This document shows, in pieces, positions 16,886-25,930 of a stretch of DNA of 64,000 bases (position 1 is the stretch's first letter; every line of letters starts with the position of its first letter). Below the pieces are notes generated by a model. The model saw only the letters and a program-made list of their open reading frames with translations. It was not told the origin of the DNA and did no database searches. This DNA comes from Myxococcales bacterium (GTDB taxonomy: Bacteria > Myxococcota_A > Polyangia > Haliangiales > Haliangiaceae), in the NCBI GenBank assembly GCA_028287135.1, contig JAQBQE010000011.1:16846-80845 (forward strand). Reading direction: 5' to 3'. The translations under genes were made by a program, and so were the position numbers.

Positions 16886-18231
16886 AGCAACGCTCCCAGA
16901 TCATCCGCGAGCGTCCGGCCCGCTTCGGCAACGCGACGTCCGCGCAGATAGGTCGCATGAACCGCACCGCGCAGGGTCTCGCCGGCATACGGCGTGACCT
17001 TGTGACGGTGATGCACGGTCTCCGGCGTGACCTGTGTGCGGCCGTCCTCGTCGAAGATCACCAGATCCGCATCGGCACCCGCCACGATCGCGCCCTTCCG
17101 TCCTGTGAAGCCGGCGAGCCGCGCAGGGCCCGCACACATCCAGCGCACGATGTCGGTCAGGTCGTGACCGCGCCGCGACGCCTCGGTCCAGATCACCGGT
17201 AACGCGAGCTGCAGGCCGGAGACCCCGCCCCATGCGGACACGAAGTCACCGACCTCGATCGCCTTGAGCGCGGGGCTGCATGGCGAGTGATCCGAGGCGA
17301 CGAAGTCGAGCACGCCCTCGGCAAGCGCGGCCCACAGCTCCTCGCGATTGGCCGCGCTGCGGATCGGCGGTGCGCACTTGAACGGCGTCGCACCGTCGGG
17401 AATCGTCTCCGCGGTGAAGTGCAGGTAGTGCGGGCAGGTCTCCGCCGTCAGCGGCAGCCCGAGTGCCTTGGCCTCACGCAGCAGCGGAATCGCGTGCGCC
17501 GCCGAGTGATGAACGATGTGCGTGCGCGCGCCGGTCGCCCGGCACAGGCCGGTGACCATCGCGATCGCTTGCTCCTCGGCGCTCTCCGGTCGCGACGCCA
17601 GGTACGTGGCGTACTTGCGCGGATCGGCGTTCGCGAGCTGCAGCGTCGCCGCGTCGATCGGGCCCGCGACCTCGGCATGGACGAGCAGCGGCACGCCGAG
17701 CCCCGCGAGGATCTGCATCGCCGGGGTCAGCTCGCGCTCGCCGACCCAGCCGAACTCCTCGACGCCGGAATCGATCAGGAAGCACTTGAAGCCGCGAACT
17801 CCGTCGGTGACGAGGCCCGCGAGCTCGCTCGCATTGCCGGGCACGACGCCACCCCAGAAGCCGACATCGACCGCGCACTGGCCGCGCGCGGCGGCGCGCT
17901 TGGCCGCGAACGCCTCGCGCGTGGTGGTCGGCGGGATCGAGTTGAGCGGCATGTCGACGAGCGTGGTCACCCCGCCGATCGCCGCCGCGCGGGTCGCGGT
18001 CGCAAACCCCTCCCACTCGGCGCGACCGGGCTCGTTGAGGTGGACGTGGGTGTCCACGATCCCGGGCATCACCGCGAGCTCGCCGGCGTCCTCGAGCGTG
18101 GCGCGCGCGGGAACGTCATCCCACGCAGCGACGCGCTCGATCGTTCCGCCTCGCACGTGGATCGCGGCAGGGGCGATCCCACTCGCGGTGACGACGCGCT
18201 GCGATCGCACGACCAGGAGCTGCTCGGACAT
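16882..18231 (-). CDS. allB: Allantoinase
   Basis: A 449-residue cyclic amidohydrolase that opens allantoin to allantoate. Metal-site residues are in order: DTHVHLNEPGR near residue 60, the lysine of RGFKCFL near 150 (carbamylated in the family), LLVHAEV, THIVHHSAAHA and the late Asp in FVASDHSPC. Length is normal. Dihydropyrimidinase-like specificity is excluded mainly by context, since allantoicase-UraD follows with a 4-base overlap. A Ser/Thr kinase gene ends just 19 bp upstream, so the kinase and the ureide enzymes may share a transcript. Confidence 0.95.
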   Translation of the reverse strand: MSEQLLVVRSQRVVTASGIAPAAIHVRGGTIERVAAWDDVPARATLEDAGELAVMPGIVDTHVHLNEPGRAEWEGFATATRAAAIGGVTTLVDMPLNSIPPTTTREAFAAKRAAARGQCAVDVGFWGGVVPGNASELAGLVTDGVRGFKCFLIDSGVEEFGWVGERELTPAMQILAGLGVPLLVHAEVAGPIDAATLQLANADPRKYATYLASRPESAEEQAIAMVTGLCRATGARTHIVHHSAAHAIPLLREAKALGLPLTAETCPHYLHFTAETIPDGATPFKCAPPIRSAANREELWAALAEGVLDFVASDHSPCSPALKAIEVGDFVSAWGGVSGLQLALPVIWTEASRRGHDLTDIVRWMCAGPARLAGFTGRKGAIVAGADADLVIFDEDGRTQVTPETVHHRHKVTPYAGETLRGAVHATYLRGRRVAEAGRTLADDLGALL

Positions 18232-18250
18232 CGCCGCGCAGTATAGAGCG

Positions 18251-19777
18251 TCAGAGCGCCGCGAGGGCGGCGTCGAGCCACCCGTACCAGCCGGCGGCGG
18301 CGAGTGCGGTCGCGATCAGGACGAGGGCAAGCTGCGGCGCCGCGCTCCGGGGGCTCGGCGGCCGGATGACCATGGTTCGCTGCGGCATCGCCCCACCGTG
18401 GAGCTCGTCGACGATCGTCGGCGTCGAGTCGCGCGACGGCCTGGTCTGGGCGATGCGGAGGATGGGGGCGGACTCGCGGGGCGTGGCGCCGCGCAGTCGC
18501 TCGACCCGCAGCGTCGGGGCATGCGCGCGCCGCGGTGAGGCGACGACGGTGGGTGTGGTCCGCGGAGCGATCGGCGCACGGTCGACGACCAGGATCGGCG
18601 CGGACTCGCGTGGGGCCACGAGGGTCTCGACCAGGCGGACGACGATCGAGTCCCGCCACGGCTCGCGGGTGAACGCCCAGCTCACCCACTCGCGGATCAC
18701 GTTTGCATCGGCGGTTCCGATCGCGGCCCTCGCCCCGACCAGCGCTGCCCGCATCGCCGCGGCGTTCTGCCACCGCTTGTTCGGATCGCGCTGCAGCGCG
18801 GTCATCACGATGTCGTCGAGGTCGGGGGTCACCTGCGAGCTCGTCCGCGACGGCGGCTGGATCGGCTTCTCGCGGATGTTGTGCACGGTCTCGATGTCGG
18901 TGTCCGCGAGGAACAGCCGGCGGCCCGACAGCATCTCGTGTGCGATCACGCCGACCGCGAACAGGTCGGCGCGTCGATCGAGCTGGCCCAGCGTGTACTC
19001 GGGCGCGACGTAGCTGAGCTTGCCCTTGATGAAGCCGTGCTGGGTGTGGACGTTCGAGCGCGCAGCCTTTGCGACGCCGAAGTCGATCAGCTTGACGACG
19101 CCGGAGCTCGAGACGATCACGTTGGCAGGCGAGACATCGCGATGGATGATCTCGAGCGCACGGCCGTGCTCGTCGTGGAGGTTGTGCGCGTGGTCGAGCG
19201 CATCACAGAGCTGGATCAAGATCTCGACGACGATCGGCAGCGGCATCGCGCCGGCGGCCGTGCGCGACTGGATCATCACGTCGTTCAGTGTCGGGCCCGG
19301 AACGAGCTCCATCGCGATGTAGTAGGTGTCGTCGACCTTTCCGAGCTCGTACGCCTGCGCCACGTTCGGATGACGGAGCAGGCTCGCGAGCCGTGCCTCC
19401 TGGATGAACGACTCGACGAAGTCGCGATCCTCGCTGAGGTGCTCCCACATCCGCTTGAGCGCCACCGTCCTGCGCGTGCCGTCGGGCCCCACGCGCTCGG
19501 CGCGGTGGACGCGGGCCATGCCGCCCTCGCCCATCGGCTCGTACACGGTGTACGCGCCGAACGTCTCGGTCTCGAGGAGTTTCGCCTTGCCGGTCGTCCG
19601 CCCGAGTGCCTTCTTCGGAATCGGCGGCGGCGACGCGGGCATCGCCGGGTGCGAGGACGACGCGCGAGCACGCACCCGGATCGGCGCGTCGTGGACGAGC
19701 TCGCGAGCAGACGAGCGCTCGCCATGTCCGTCCTGACGATTCGCTCGCCGAGGTGCACGTGCGCTGGGCGCTGGCAT
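18251..19777 (-). CDS. Membrane-anchored Ser/Thr protein kinase
   Basis: A 508-residue Hanks-type kinase. The catalytic domain runs from about residue 72 to 345: glycine loop GEGGMARVH, VALKRM lysine, IIHRDVSPANVIV catalytic loop, DFGVA. After it comes a basic Arg/Pro/Thr-rich linker with repeated ESAPILxx phrases, then a C-terminal hydrophobic helix (APQLALVLIATALAAAGW) that would anchor it with the kinase domain inside. No extracellular sensor follows. The start at 19777 has only a weak GAAG; the ATG at 19642 (MPASPPP) is a good alternative that drops 45 unconserved residues. The gene sits between puuD and allB, 19 bp from allB, so it may be co-expressed with urate breakdown. Its substrates are unknown. 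Confidence 0.9.
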   Translation of the reverse strand: MPAPSARAPRRANRQDGHGERSSARELVHDAPIRVRARASSSHPAMPASPPPIPKKALGRTTGKAKLLETETFGAYTVYEPMGEGGMARVHRAERVGPDGTRRTVALKRMWEHLSEDRDFVESFIQEARLASLLRHPNVAQAYELGKVDDTYYIAMELVPGPTLNDVMIQSRTAAGAMPLPIVVEILIQLCDALDHAHNLHDEHGRALEIIHRDVSPANVIVSSSGVVKLIDFGVAKAARSNVHTQHGFIKGKLSYVAPEYTLGQLDRRADLFAVGVIAHEMLSGRRLFLADTDIETVHNIREKPIQPPSRTSSQVTPDLDDIVMTALQRDPNKRWQNAAAMRAALVGARAAIGTADANVIREWVSWAFTREPWRDSIVVRLVETLVAPRESAPILVVDRAPIAPRTTPTVVASPRRAHAPTLRVERLRGATPRESAPILRIAQTRPSRDSTPTIVDELHGGAMPQRTMVIRPPSPRSAAPQLALVLIATALAAAGWYGWLDAALAAL

Positions 19778-19887
19778 CTAGCTTCACGGTTACAGCAATC
19801 CACGCCGACCACCACTGACCACAACTGTCAGCAGTTATGGGTACTTGATCGTGCGGAACCCGCACAGTACGGAGCTTGCGCAGCGCT

Positions 19888-21120
19888 TCAGCGTGGCGCG
19901 CTGGCGGGGCCTGGAGCGTCGAGCTTCGCACCGTCGCGGTACCACCGACCGAGCTCGCCGCGCTCTTCGGGAGTGATCTGGGTCTTGTTGTTGAACGGCA
20001 TGTTCTGCTGTTCGACCGCACGCAGGTGGATCCGCGCGGCCATCACCTTGATCTGCGCAGGCGTATCGAACAGCACGCCGGCCGGCGGCGAACGGAACAC
20101 ATCGTCGGACGGCTGCGCGCTGTGGCAGGTGATGCAGCGGGTCGCGACGATCTCCTGGACGCGCGAGAACGCGACCGGTCCGGTGCTGTCGACCACGCCC
20201 TTGGGAACGATCCGGCTGACGACCATCAGACCCGCGATCGCGAACGCGCCCATCCCGAACGCCGGGAGCAGCCACGCAGCCTTCGCGAGCTCGCGGCCAC
20301 CACCGCGGTAGCGAATGTTCATGAAGTGGCGGATGCCCGCGCCGCCGATCATCACGAGGATCAGGATCAGCCAGTTCAGCGGATGGCTGGTCGCCGAACC
20401 GAAGTGGTTCGACACCATGATGAACAGCAGCGGGAACGTCAGGTAGTTGTTGTGGATGCTGCGCTGCTTCGCGCGGATCGACAGCCGCGGGTCCTGCTCC
20501 CGCTTGGCCTTGGTCGCGTTGATCAGCTCGTGCTGCGACGGCACGATGCACATCCACACGTTGCCGGTCATCAGCGTGCCGATCAGTACGCCGGTCTGCA
20601 TGTAGGCCGCGCGCCCGCTGAACAGCTGCGAGAACGCGAAGATCGAAGCGAACAGCAGGACGATCGAGACCACCGTCGCCACGCGCGGATTGTTCTCGCC
20701 GACGATCCGCCACAGCCCGTCGTAGATCAGCCAGCCCACGAACAGCGCGCTGATCGACAGCGTGACCGCGACGGTCTTGTCGATGTCATGCACGCTCGGA
20801 TCGACGAGGAACCCGGCGCCGTTGAGGTAGTAGACGACGACGAACAGACAGATGCCGGTCGCCCAGGTGGAGAAGTTCTGCCACTTGAACCAGTGCATCA
20901 TCGCCGGCATCTCGCCGGGCTCGAGCAGCTTCTTCTCGACGTCGTAGAACGCGCCGGAGTGGACCATGAAGATCTTGCCCTGCGACAACCGCGAGAGCTC
21001 CGCCGACTTCTCGAGGTTGCGATCGAGCCAGTTGAACAACATCGAGTTGCCGACCCACATGATCCCAGCGATCAGGTGTGCCCACCGGAAGATGACGTCG
21101 AACAGCTCGTTCAGGTGCAA
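19888..21120 (-). CDS. puuD: Membrane urate hydroxylase with cytochrome c tail
   Basis: A 410-residue PuuD-type enzyme, starting here at a TTG (HLNELFDVIFRWAHLIAGIMWVGNSM matches the family N-terminus). The frame runs further upstream but that part reads against the neighbouring lipoprotein gene. There are about eight transmembrane helices in the DUF989-type domain, with WVGNSMLFNWLDRNLE and HNNYLTFPLLFIMVSNHF as conserved phrases. A C-terminal cytochrome c domain carries CITCH, then NMPFNNKTQIT as the axial Met region. It oxidises urate to 5-hydroxyisourate and passes electrons to the respiratory chain, so no hydrogen peroxide is made. It heads the cluster of kinase, allB, alc-uraD and uraH on the same strand. 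No ribosome site is obvious for the TTG. Confidence 0.9.
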   Translation of the reverse strand: MHLNELFDVIFRWAHLIAGIMWVGNSMLFNWLDRNLEKSAELSRLSQGKIFMVHSGAFYDVEKKLLEPGEMPAMMHWFKWQNFSTWATGICLFVVVYYLNGAGFLVDPSVHDIDKTVAVTLSISALFVGWLIYDGLWRIVGENNPRVATVVSIVLLFASIFAFSQLFSGRAAYMQTGVLIGTLMTGNVWMCIVPSQHELINATKAKREQDPRLSIRAKQRSIHNNYLTFPLLFIMVSNHFGSATSHPLNWLILILVMIGGAGIRHFMNIRYRGGGRELAKAAWLLPAFGMGAFAIAGLMVVSRIVPKGVVDSTGPVAFSRVQEIVATRCITCHSAQPSDDVFRSPPAGVLFDTPAQIKVMAARIHLRAVEQQNMPFNNKTQITPEERGELGRWYRDGAKLDAPGPASAPR

Positions 21121-21165
21121 GGCGCGCTGACTATACGGCGAGCGCGATCTAGTGTGGAGGTGCCC

Positions 21166-21786
21166 ATGCACAAGCTCACCATGACCACGATGTGCGTCCT
21201 GCTCGCTGGTTGCCCGGAGAAGGAGGACTACACGAAGCAGAAGCCGGAGGAGGTCGCCGCCACGACCCGCGACAATGCGCCGCCCCCGCCCCAGCGGCCG
21301 AAGAAGAACCCGCCTCCCGCGGATCTCGGCTCGTGTAACCTTTCGGTCACCGGCGGCATCACGGCCGAGCAAACGACCCCGGGTGGCAAGGAGGCGACCA
21401 ACGTCGCGTACTGGTTCCTGCCCGAGGAGCGCAAGAACATGATGGGCGTCGATGGCTACGTCGTGAACTGCAAGGGCGACAAGTTCCGGTTCTCGCTACT
21501 CCCGGGTGGCGGCAAGCTCGATGGGATGCCGTTCGGTCCGAAGAAGTTCACGTTCGTGAAGGGCAAGAGCGATGGCGCGAACGTGATGATGGCGTTTGGC
21601 CAGGCAACGCTCGCGGATCCGAACGGTACGGTCGAGATCACCGCACTCGACAACCGTCACATCGCCGGCACGATCGACCTCGCAGGCAAGGTCGTCCCGG
21701 GCAACAAGCCGATCAAGGTCACCGGCAAGTTCGATCTCGTGTGCCCTGGATTCAGCGCGTGCGACTTCGGCGACGCCCCGCAGTGA
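21166..21786 (+). CDS. Hypothetical lipoprotein
   Basis: A 206-residue protein with a short signal and lipobox (MHKLTMTTMCVLLAGC, Cys16). A charged, proline-rich linker (about residues 17-60) follows. The folded part is beta-rich with a few cysteines (GSCNLSV, VVNCKGD, DLVCPGFSACDFGD). GGAGG lies 5 bases before the ATG. I do not recognise the domain. It starts 45 bp from the puuD start on the opposite strand, so the two share a small divergent promoter region, and its end is 1 bp from the convergent RND gene. Confidence 0.8.
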   Translation: MHKLTMTTMCVLLAGCPEKEDYTKQKPEEVAATTRDNAPPPPQRPKKNPPPADLGSCNLSVTGGITAEQTTPGGKEATNVAYWFLPEERKNMMGVDGYVVNCKGDKFRFSLLPGGGKLDGMPFGPKKFTFVKGKSDGANVMMAFGQATLADPNGTVEITALDNRHIAGTIDLAGKVVPGNKPIKVTGKFDLVCPGFSACDFGDAPQ

Positions 21787-21787
21787 C

Positions 21788-24700
21788 CTAGCTCCGCTCC
21801 CGCGCGACCAGGACAGCGAGCCCCGGCGTCACGATGAGGGTAACCAGCGTGGCGAGAGCGAGACCGCCGATCACCGCGATCGCGAGCGGGGTCTGCAGCT
21901 CCGCCCCGGCGCCGATACCGACGGCAAGCGGTGCGAGCCCGGCGAGCGTCGCCGCGGTTGTCATCAGGATCGGGCGCAAGCGGCGCCGGGCCGCGGCGAC
22001 GAGCGCGTCTTCCAGCGACCTCCCCTCCGCGACCCGCCGCTGCGCGTACTCGAGGAGCAGGATGCCGTTCTTGACCACGATGCCGACCAGCAGGATCAGG
22101 CCGGTGAGCGACGAGATGTTGAGCGGAGTACCCGTCAGGTCGAGTACGAGCAGCCCACCGACCGTCGAGAGCGGAGCACTGATCAGCACCACCAGCGCGA
22201 TCCGCAGCGAGCGCAGCTGGAGGATCAGCACGAGCAGGACGAGGATCAGCGCGATGCCTGCGACCTTCATCAGCTCGCGTCGCGATGCGGCGCCCGACGC
22301 CGCCTGGCCACCGATCTCGACCTGGGTGCCGCGCGGCGGCCGCTGCTCTAGCAGAACCTCGCGAACCGCGGCCTCCGCAGCACCGAGGTCTCCACCGGGC
22401 GTTGCCGCGTGCATGACCAGCACCGAGCGCAGGCTGTCGCGGCGCAGCACCGCGGGAGACAGCGGCCGATCGAACGTCACGAGCTGGCCGACCGGCAGTG
22501 CCTGCGGACCGTACGCGATCAGCGATCCGGCGAGCGCCGTCGCCGAATAGCGAGTCGCATCTGGGTAGCGCACGCGCACCGCGATCACGCGCTCCGGCCT
22601 CACGATCTCGGCGACCTGACGACCGCCGACCGCCATCTCGAGGTCCCCGCCGACGGTGGCCGCATCGATCCCGAGCTGCGCGAGCTGCCGATGATCGACC
22701 GTCGAGCGCAGGGTCGGGGTGAGGCCCTCGCGACCGTCGAACACGTCGACGAGCTCGGGGCGATTCGCCAGTGCCTCGCCGGCGTGCTCGGCCCACGCAT
22801 CGAGCACGCGCGGGTCATCGCCGAACACGCGGATCTCGATCGGCTCGGGATTGCCCGCGAGATCAGCGAGCACGTCCTGCAGTACCTGAATGTACTCGAA
22901 CCGAGCCTCGGGGATCTTGCCGTGCAGCTGTTCGCGCACGTGATCGATCACGACGTCGATCGGGGCGCGATCGCCGGGCGCGACCAGCTTGACCATGACG
23001 TCACCGGTGCTCTGCATCGTCGCCGTCGCGGGCCCAAGCTCGGTGCCCGTGCGGCGGGTGAACGCCACGACCTCCGGCATCGCGGCGAGCACGTGGTCGA
23101 TCACGAGGTTGATGCGGTCGGTCTCCTCGAGCGAGGTCCCGGCGGGGAGCGCGAAGTCGATCACGAATGCGCCCTCGTCCATCGCGGGGAGAAACCCGGT
23201 CGCGAGGTCGCGCTGTGCGAGATAGCCAGCACCGAGCAGCACGACCATCACGACCACCGCGATCCACCTGCGGCGGACGAGCCAGCGGATCATCCTGCCG
23301 AGTCGGTCGCTCGGCGCGGGCGCGTGCTTGCGGGTCCGGCGCCGGAGATGCGTCGCGAGCAGTGGGATCAGCGTCAGCGACGTGATCATCGAGAGGAGAA
23401 CGGCGATCGCGAGCGTGACGGCGAACGCCCCCAGGAAGCTACCGGTGACGCCGGTCAGCATCGCGAGCGGTGCGAACACCACGACCGTCGTGAACGTCGT
23501 GCCGATCACCGCGGCCAACATGTCCTTGGTGCCGAGCTCCACCGCCTCCGGCACGGGGTGGCCCTCTTCGACGCGCGCGACGATGCCCTCGGCGACGACG
23601 ATCGCATCGTCGACGACCAGGCCGATCGCGACGGCGAGCCCGCCGAGTGACATCAGGTTCAACGTCACCCCGAACCACCGCATGAACGCGAACGTGCCGA
23701 GCAGCGTGATCGGAACCGGCAGCGCGGCGATCAGCCCGGCGCGCCAGTCGCGCAGCGAGCAGGCGATCACGATCAGCGACAGCGCGATGCCGAGCAGGAT
23801 CGCATCGCGCACGCTCCTCATGGATTCGGTCACCAGCTCGGCCTGGTCGTAGACCGCGGTCAGCGTGACATCCGCAGGGAGCGTGTGGGCCGCGCGCAGG
23901 CCATCCGCGACCGCAAGGATCCGGTCGACGACCGCCACCGTGCTCGCGCCCGACAGCCGCGCGACGGATAGCGCGACGACCTCGCCCTGGGGTCCGCGGA
24001 CGATCACGTCCGGATCGGCGGCACCCTCGATGACGTCCGCGACCGCCGAGAGCAAGATGGGCCCCGACGGGCCACTGGCGATCGGGAGGTTCTTCAGGCT
24101 CGCGAGATCCGGCGCCTGCGCATCGAGCACGACCGGTAGTGTCTGGTGCTGATCGGACACGCGGCCCGCCGCGACCAGCACATCGGATGCCTCGAGCTTC
24201 GCCGCGAGCTGCGACGGCGTGATGTGGAGGGCCGCGAGCTCGGTTGGCTTGATCTGGATCACGACCTCGCGGACGCGGCCGCCCTGGAGCTCCACGCCAC
24301 CGACCCCTGCCACCCGAACGAACGCGGGGCGCACGATCCGCTCGGCGACATCCCGCAGCCGGCGCGGGTCGGTGGTCGTCCCCTTGGCGGCACCGAGGTT
24401 GAACGTGATCACCGGAACAGCGGTCGGCAGGACGCGCTCGACGATCGTGGTCGTGCCCTTCGGCAGGGTGACCTGATCGACCGCGGTCTGGCACGCGTTC
24501 TGTGCCTGCAGCGGATCGGTGTCATCGGTGAGCTGGAGCGAGAGCTCGACCGCACCGCGGATCGTCTTCGCGCGCACGTGGCTAACACCGGGAACGGTCG
24601 CGAGCTCCTCCTCGAGGGGCCGCGTGACCTGGGCTTCCACCAGCTCAGGTGCGAGCTGGCCGACGTGCGCGACGACGACGACGCGCGGGAACGTCATCTC

Positions 24701-24808
24701 GGGATAGATCCCGCTCGGCAACGTGAACATCGAGAACGCGCCGAGGATCACCAGCGCGAGCGCGCCGAGCCACACGACGGCAGCATTTCGGCGAAGGAGC
24801 GCGACCAT
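21788..24808 (-). CDS. RND efflux transporter, inner-membrane subunit
   Basis: A 1006-residue resistance-nodulation-division pump. It has an N-terminal helix followed by a large periplasmic loop (PRVVVVAHVGQLAPELVEAQVTRPLEEEL), a helix bundle with the proton-relay aspartates in GLVVDDAIVVAEGI, a second periplasmic loop, and a second helix bundle with the relay lysine in VVKNGILLLEYAQRR. Length and features fit the HAE/AcrB or related CzcA-like groups; the KNGILLLE sequence favours organic-compound efflux over heavy metals, but that is a guess. It is last in an operon after the adaptor (3 bp gap) and the TolC-like gene. Its stop abuts the convergent lipoprotein stop. Confidence 0.95.
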   Translation of the reverse strand: MVALLRRNAAVVWLGALALVILGAFSMFTLPSGIYPEMTFPRVVVVAHVGQLAPELVEAQVTRPLEEELATVPGVSHVRAKTIRGAVELSLQLTDDTDPLQAQNACQTAVDQVTLPKGTTTIVERVLPTAVPVITFNLGAAKGTTTDPRRLRDVAERIVRPAFVRVAGVGGVELQGGRVREVVIQIKPTELAALHITPSQLAAKLEASDVLVAAGRVSDQHQTLPVVLDAQAPDLASLKNLPIASGPSGPILLSAVADVIEGAADPDVIVRGPQGEVVALSVARLSGASTVAVVDRILAVADGLRAAHTLPADVTLTAVYDQAELVTESMRSVRDAILLGIALSLIVIACSLRDWRAGLIAALPVPITLLGTFAFMRWFGVTLNLMSLGGLAVAIGLVVDDAIVVAEGIVARVEEGHPVPEAVELGTKDMLAAVIGTTFTTVVVFAPLAMLTGVTGSFLGAFAVTLAIAVLLSMITSLTLIPLLATHLRRRTRKHAPAPSDRLGRMIRWLVRRRWIAVVVMVVLLGAGYLAQRDLATGFLPAMDEGAFVIDFALPAGTSLEETDRINLVIDHVLAAMPEVVAFTRRTGTELGPATATMQSTGDVMVKLVAPGDRAPIDVVIDHVREQLHGKIPEARFEYIQVLQDVLADLAGNPEPIEIRVFGDDPRVLDAWAEHAGEALANRPELVDVFDGREGLTPTLRSTVDHRQLAQLGIDAATVGGDLEMAVGGRQVAEIVRPERVIAVRVRYPDATRYSATALAGSLIAYGPQALPVGQLVTFDRPLSPAVLRRDSLRSVLVMHAATPGGDLGAAEAAVREVLLEQRPPRGTQVEIGGQAASGAASRRELMKVAGIALILVLLVLILQLRSLRIALVVLISAPLSTVGGLLVLDLTGTPLNISSLTGLILLVGIVVKNGILLLEYAQRRVAEGRSLEDALVAAARRRLRPILMTTAATLAGLAPLAVGIGAGAELQTPLAIAVIGGLALATLVTLIVTPGLAVLVARERS

Positions 24809-24811
24809 GGT

Positions 24812-25930
24812 TCACTTCGTTCCCGGGGGCGCCGCGGTGAGCGGTTGACCCTCTTCGAGTCCAAGGACGCGGTCCGTCACGATCTGCTCGCCGGCCACGA
24901 TGCCATGCGCGATCTCGACGGTCGCCTCGCGACGCTGGCCGATCGTGACGCCGCGGATGCGCGCCACGCCCTGGTCACACACGACCACCTCGTCGGCGCC
25001 CACCATCGAACGGCGGAGCGCAGATGCGGGGACCAGCAAGCCCGGCCGATGAGCCACCACGATCTGACCGGTCGCGGCGCTGCCGACCGCGATCGGGTGC
25101 GTGCCCTCGATCTCGATCCGCACGCCACCGAGGAGCGTCGTCGCATCGACGGCCGGAGCGACCCGGGCGACCTTCGCAGAGAGCACACCCTCGATGCCGA
25201 GGATCTTCACCGTCGCCGGCATCCCCTCACGCACCGGCATCAACGCCGCGGGTGGGACCTGGGCGCGAAGCTCGAGCGTCGTGAGATCCGCGACCTCGGC
25301 GACCGGCGTCGCCGTGGTGCCATCGACACTCTCACCGATCCGCTTCCACAGATGGAGCACCACGCCGGCGTGCGGGGCTCGCAGCTCGCGCCGCGCGTTG
25401 TTCTTGCTCGCGAGACCCGAGCGCGCGTTCGCGGCCTCGAGCTCCGCATCCGCCGCCGCGGCCTTGGCACGCGCTTCGTCGAGATCACGACGTGCGCCGA
25501 TCCCGGTCTCGACCAGACGCTGCTGGCGCACGACATCCTGATCGGCGGCGAGCTTCGTGGCGCGCGCGCCGGCGACCGCGGCCTTGGCCTCGATCGTCCC
25601 TGCGGGCAGCGACGGATCCTCGATCGTCGCGAGCAGAGCTCCGGCCGCGACGCGATCGCCTTCCTCGACGGCGACCTGCGAGACCCTGCCCGCGATCGGC
25701 GAGCTGACGACCGCGTCGAACCTCGGCGGTGGTGCGATCACGCCAGCGACCTCGACGACCTCCTCGACGGAGGTCTCGATCGCCGGCTTGCACGTCACGG
25801 CGGCGGTCGGCAGCTCTTTCTCGGGCGCGGGCGCCTCGGTCTTCTTGCAGCCGACCGCGCACGCAGCCGCGAGCGCGATGGAGACCCAGCTAGTTCGCAC
25901 CGAGTCCTCCGAGGTCATCGCCCGCCGCAT
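24812..25930 (-). CDS. RND periplasmic adaptor lipoprotein
   Basis: A 372-residue membrane-fusion protein. The signal ends in a lipobox-like AVGC followed by KKTEAP, so it is probably a lipid-anchored adaptor like AcrA. A lipoyl half-motif (SPIAGRVSQVAVEEGDRVAAGALLATIEDP), an alpha-helical hairpin (residues about 105-170), the second lipoyl half (LRAPHAGVVLHLWKRIGESVDG) and a beta-barrel domain are in the usual order. It bridges the RND pump and TolC. The gene overlaps the end of the TolC-like gene by 41 bases. The ATG at 25918 (MTSEDSV) is an equally possible start. Confidence 0.93.
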   Translation of the reverse strand: MRRAMTSEDSVRTSWVSIALAAACAVGCKKTEAPAPEKELPTAAVTCKPAIETSVEEVVEVAGVIAPPPRFDAVVSSPIAGRVSQVAVEEGDRVAAGALLATIEDPSLPAGTIEAKAAVAGARATKLAADQDVVRQQRLVETGIGARRDLDEARAKAAAADAELEAANARSGLASKNNARRELRAPHAGVVLHLWKRIGESVDGTTATPVAEVADLTTLELRAQVPPAALMPVREGMPATVKILGIEGVLSAKVARVAPAVDATTLLGGVRIEIEGTHPIAVGSAATGQIVVAHRPGLLVPASALRRSMVGADEVVVCDQGVARIRGVTIGQRREATVEIAHGIVAGEQIVTDRVLGLEEGQPLTAAPPGTK

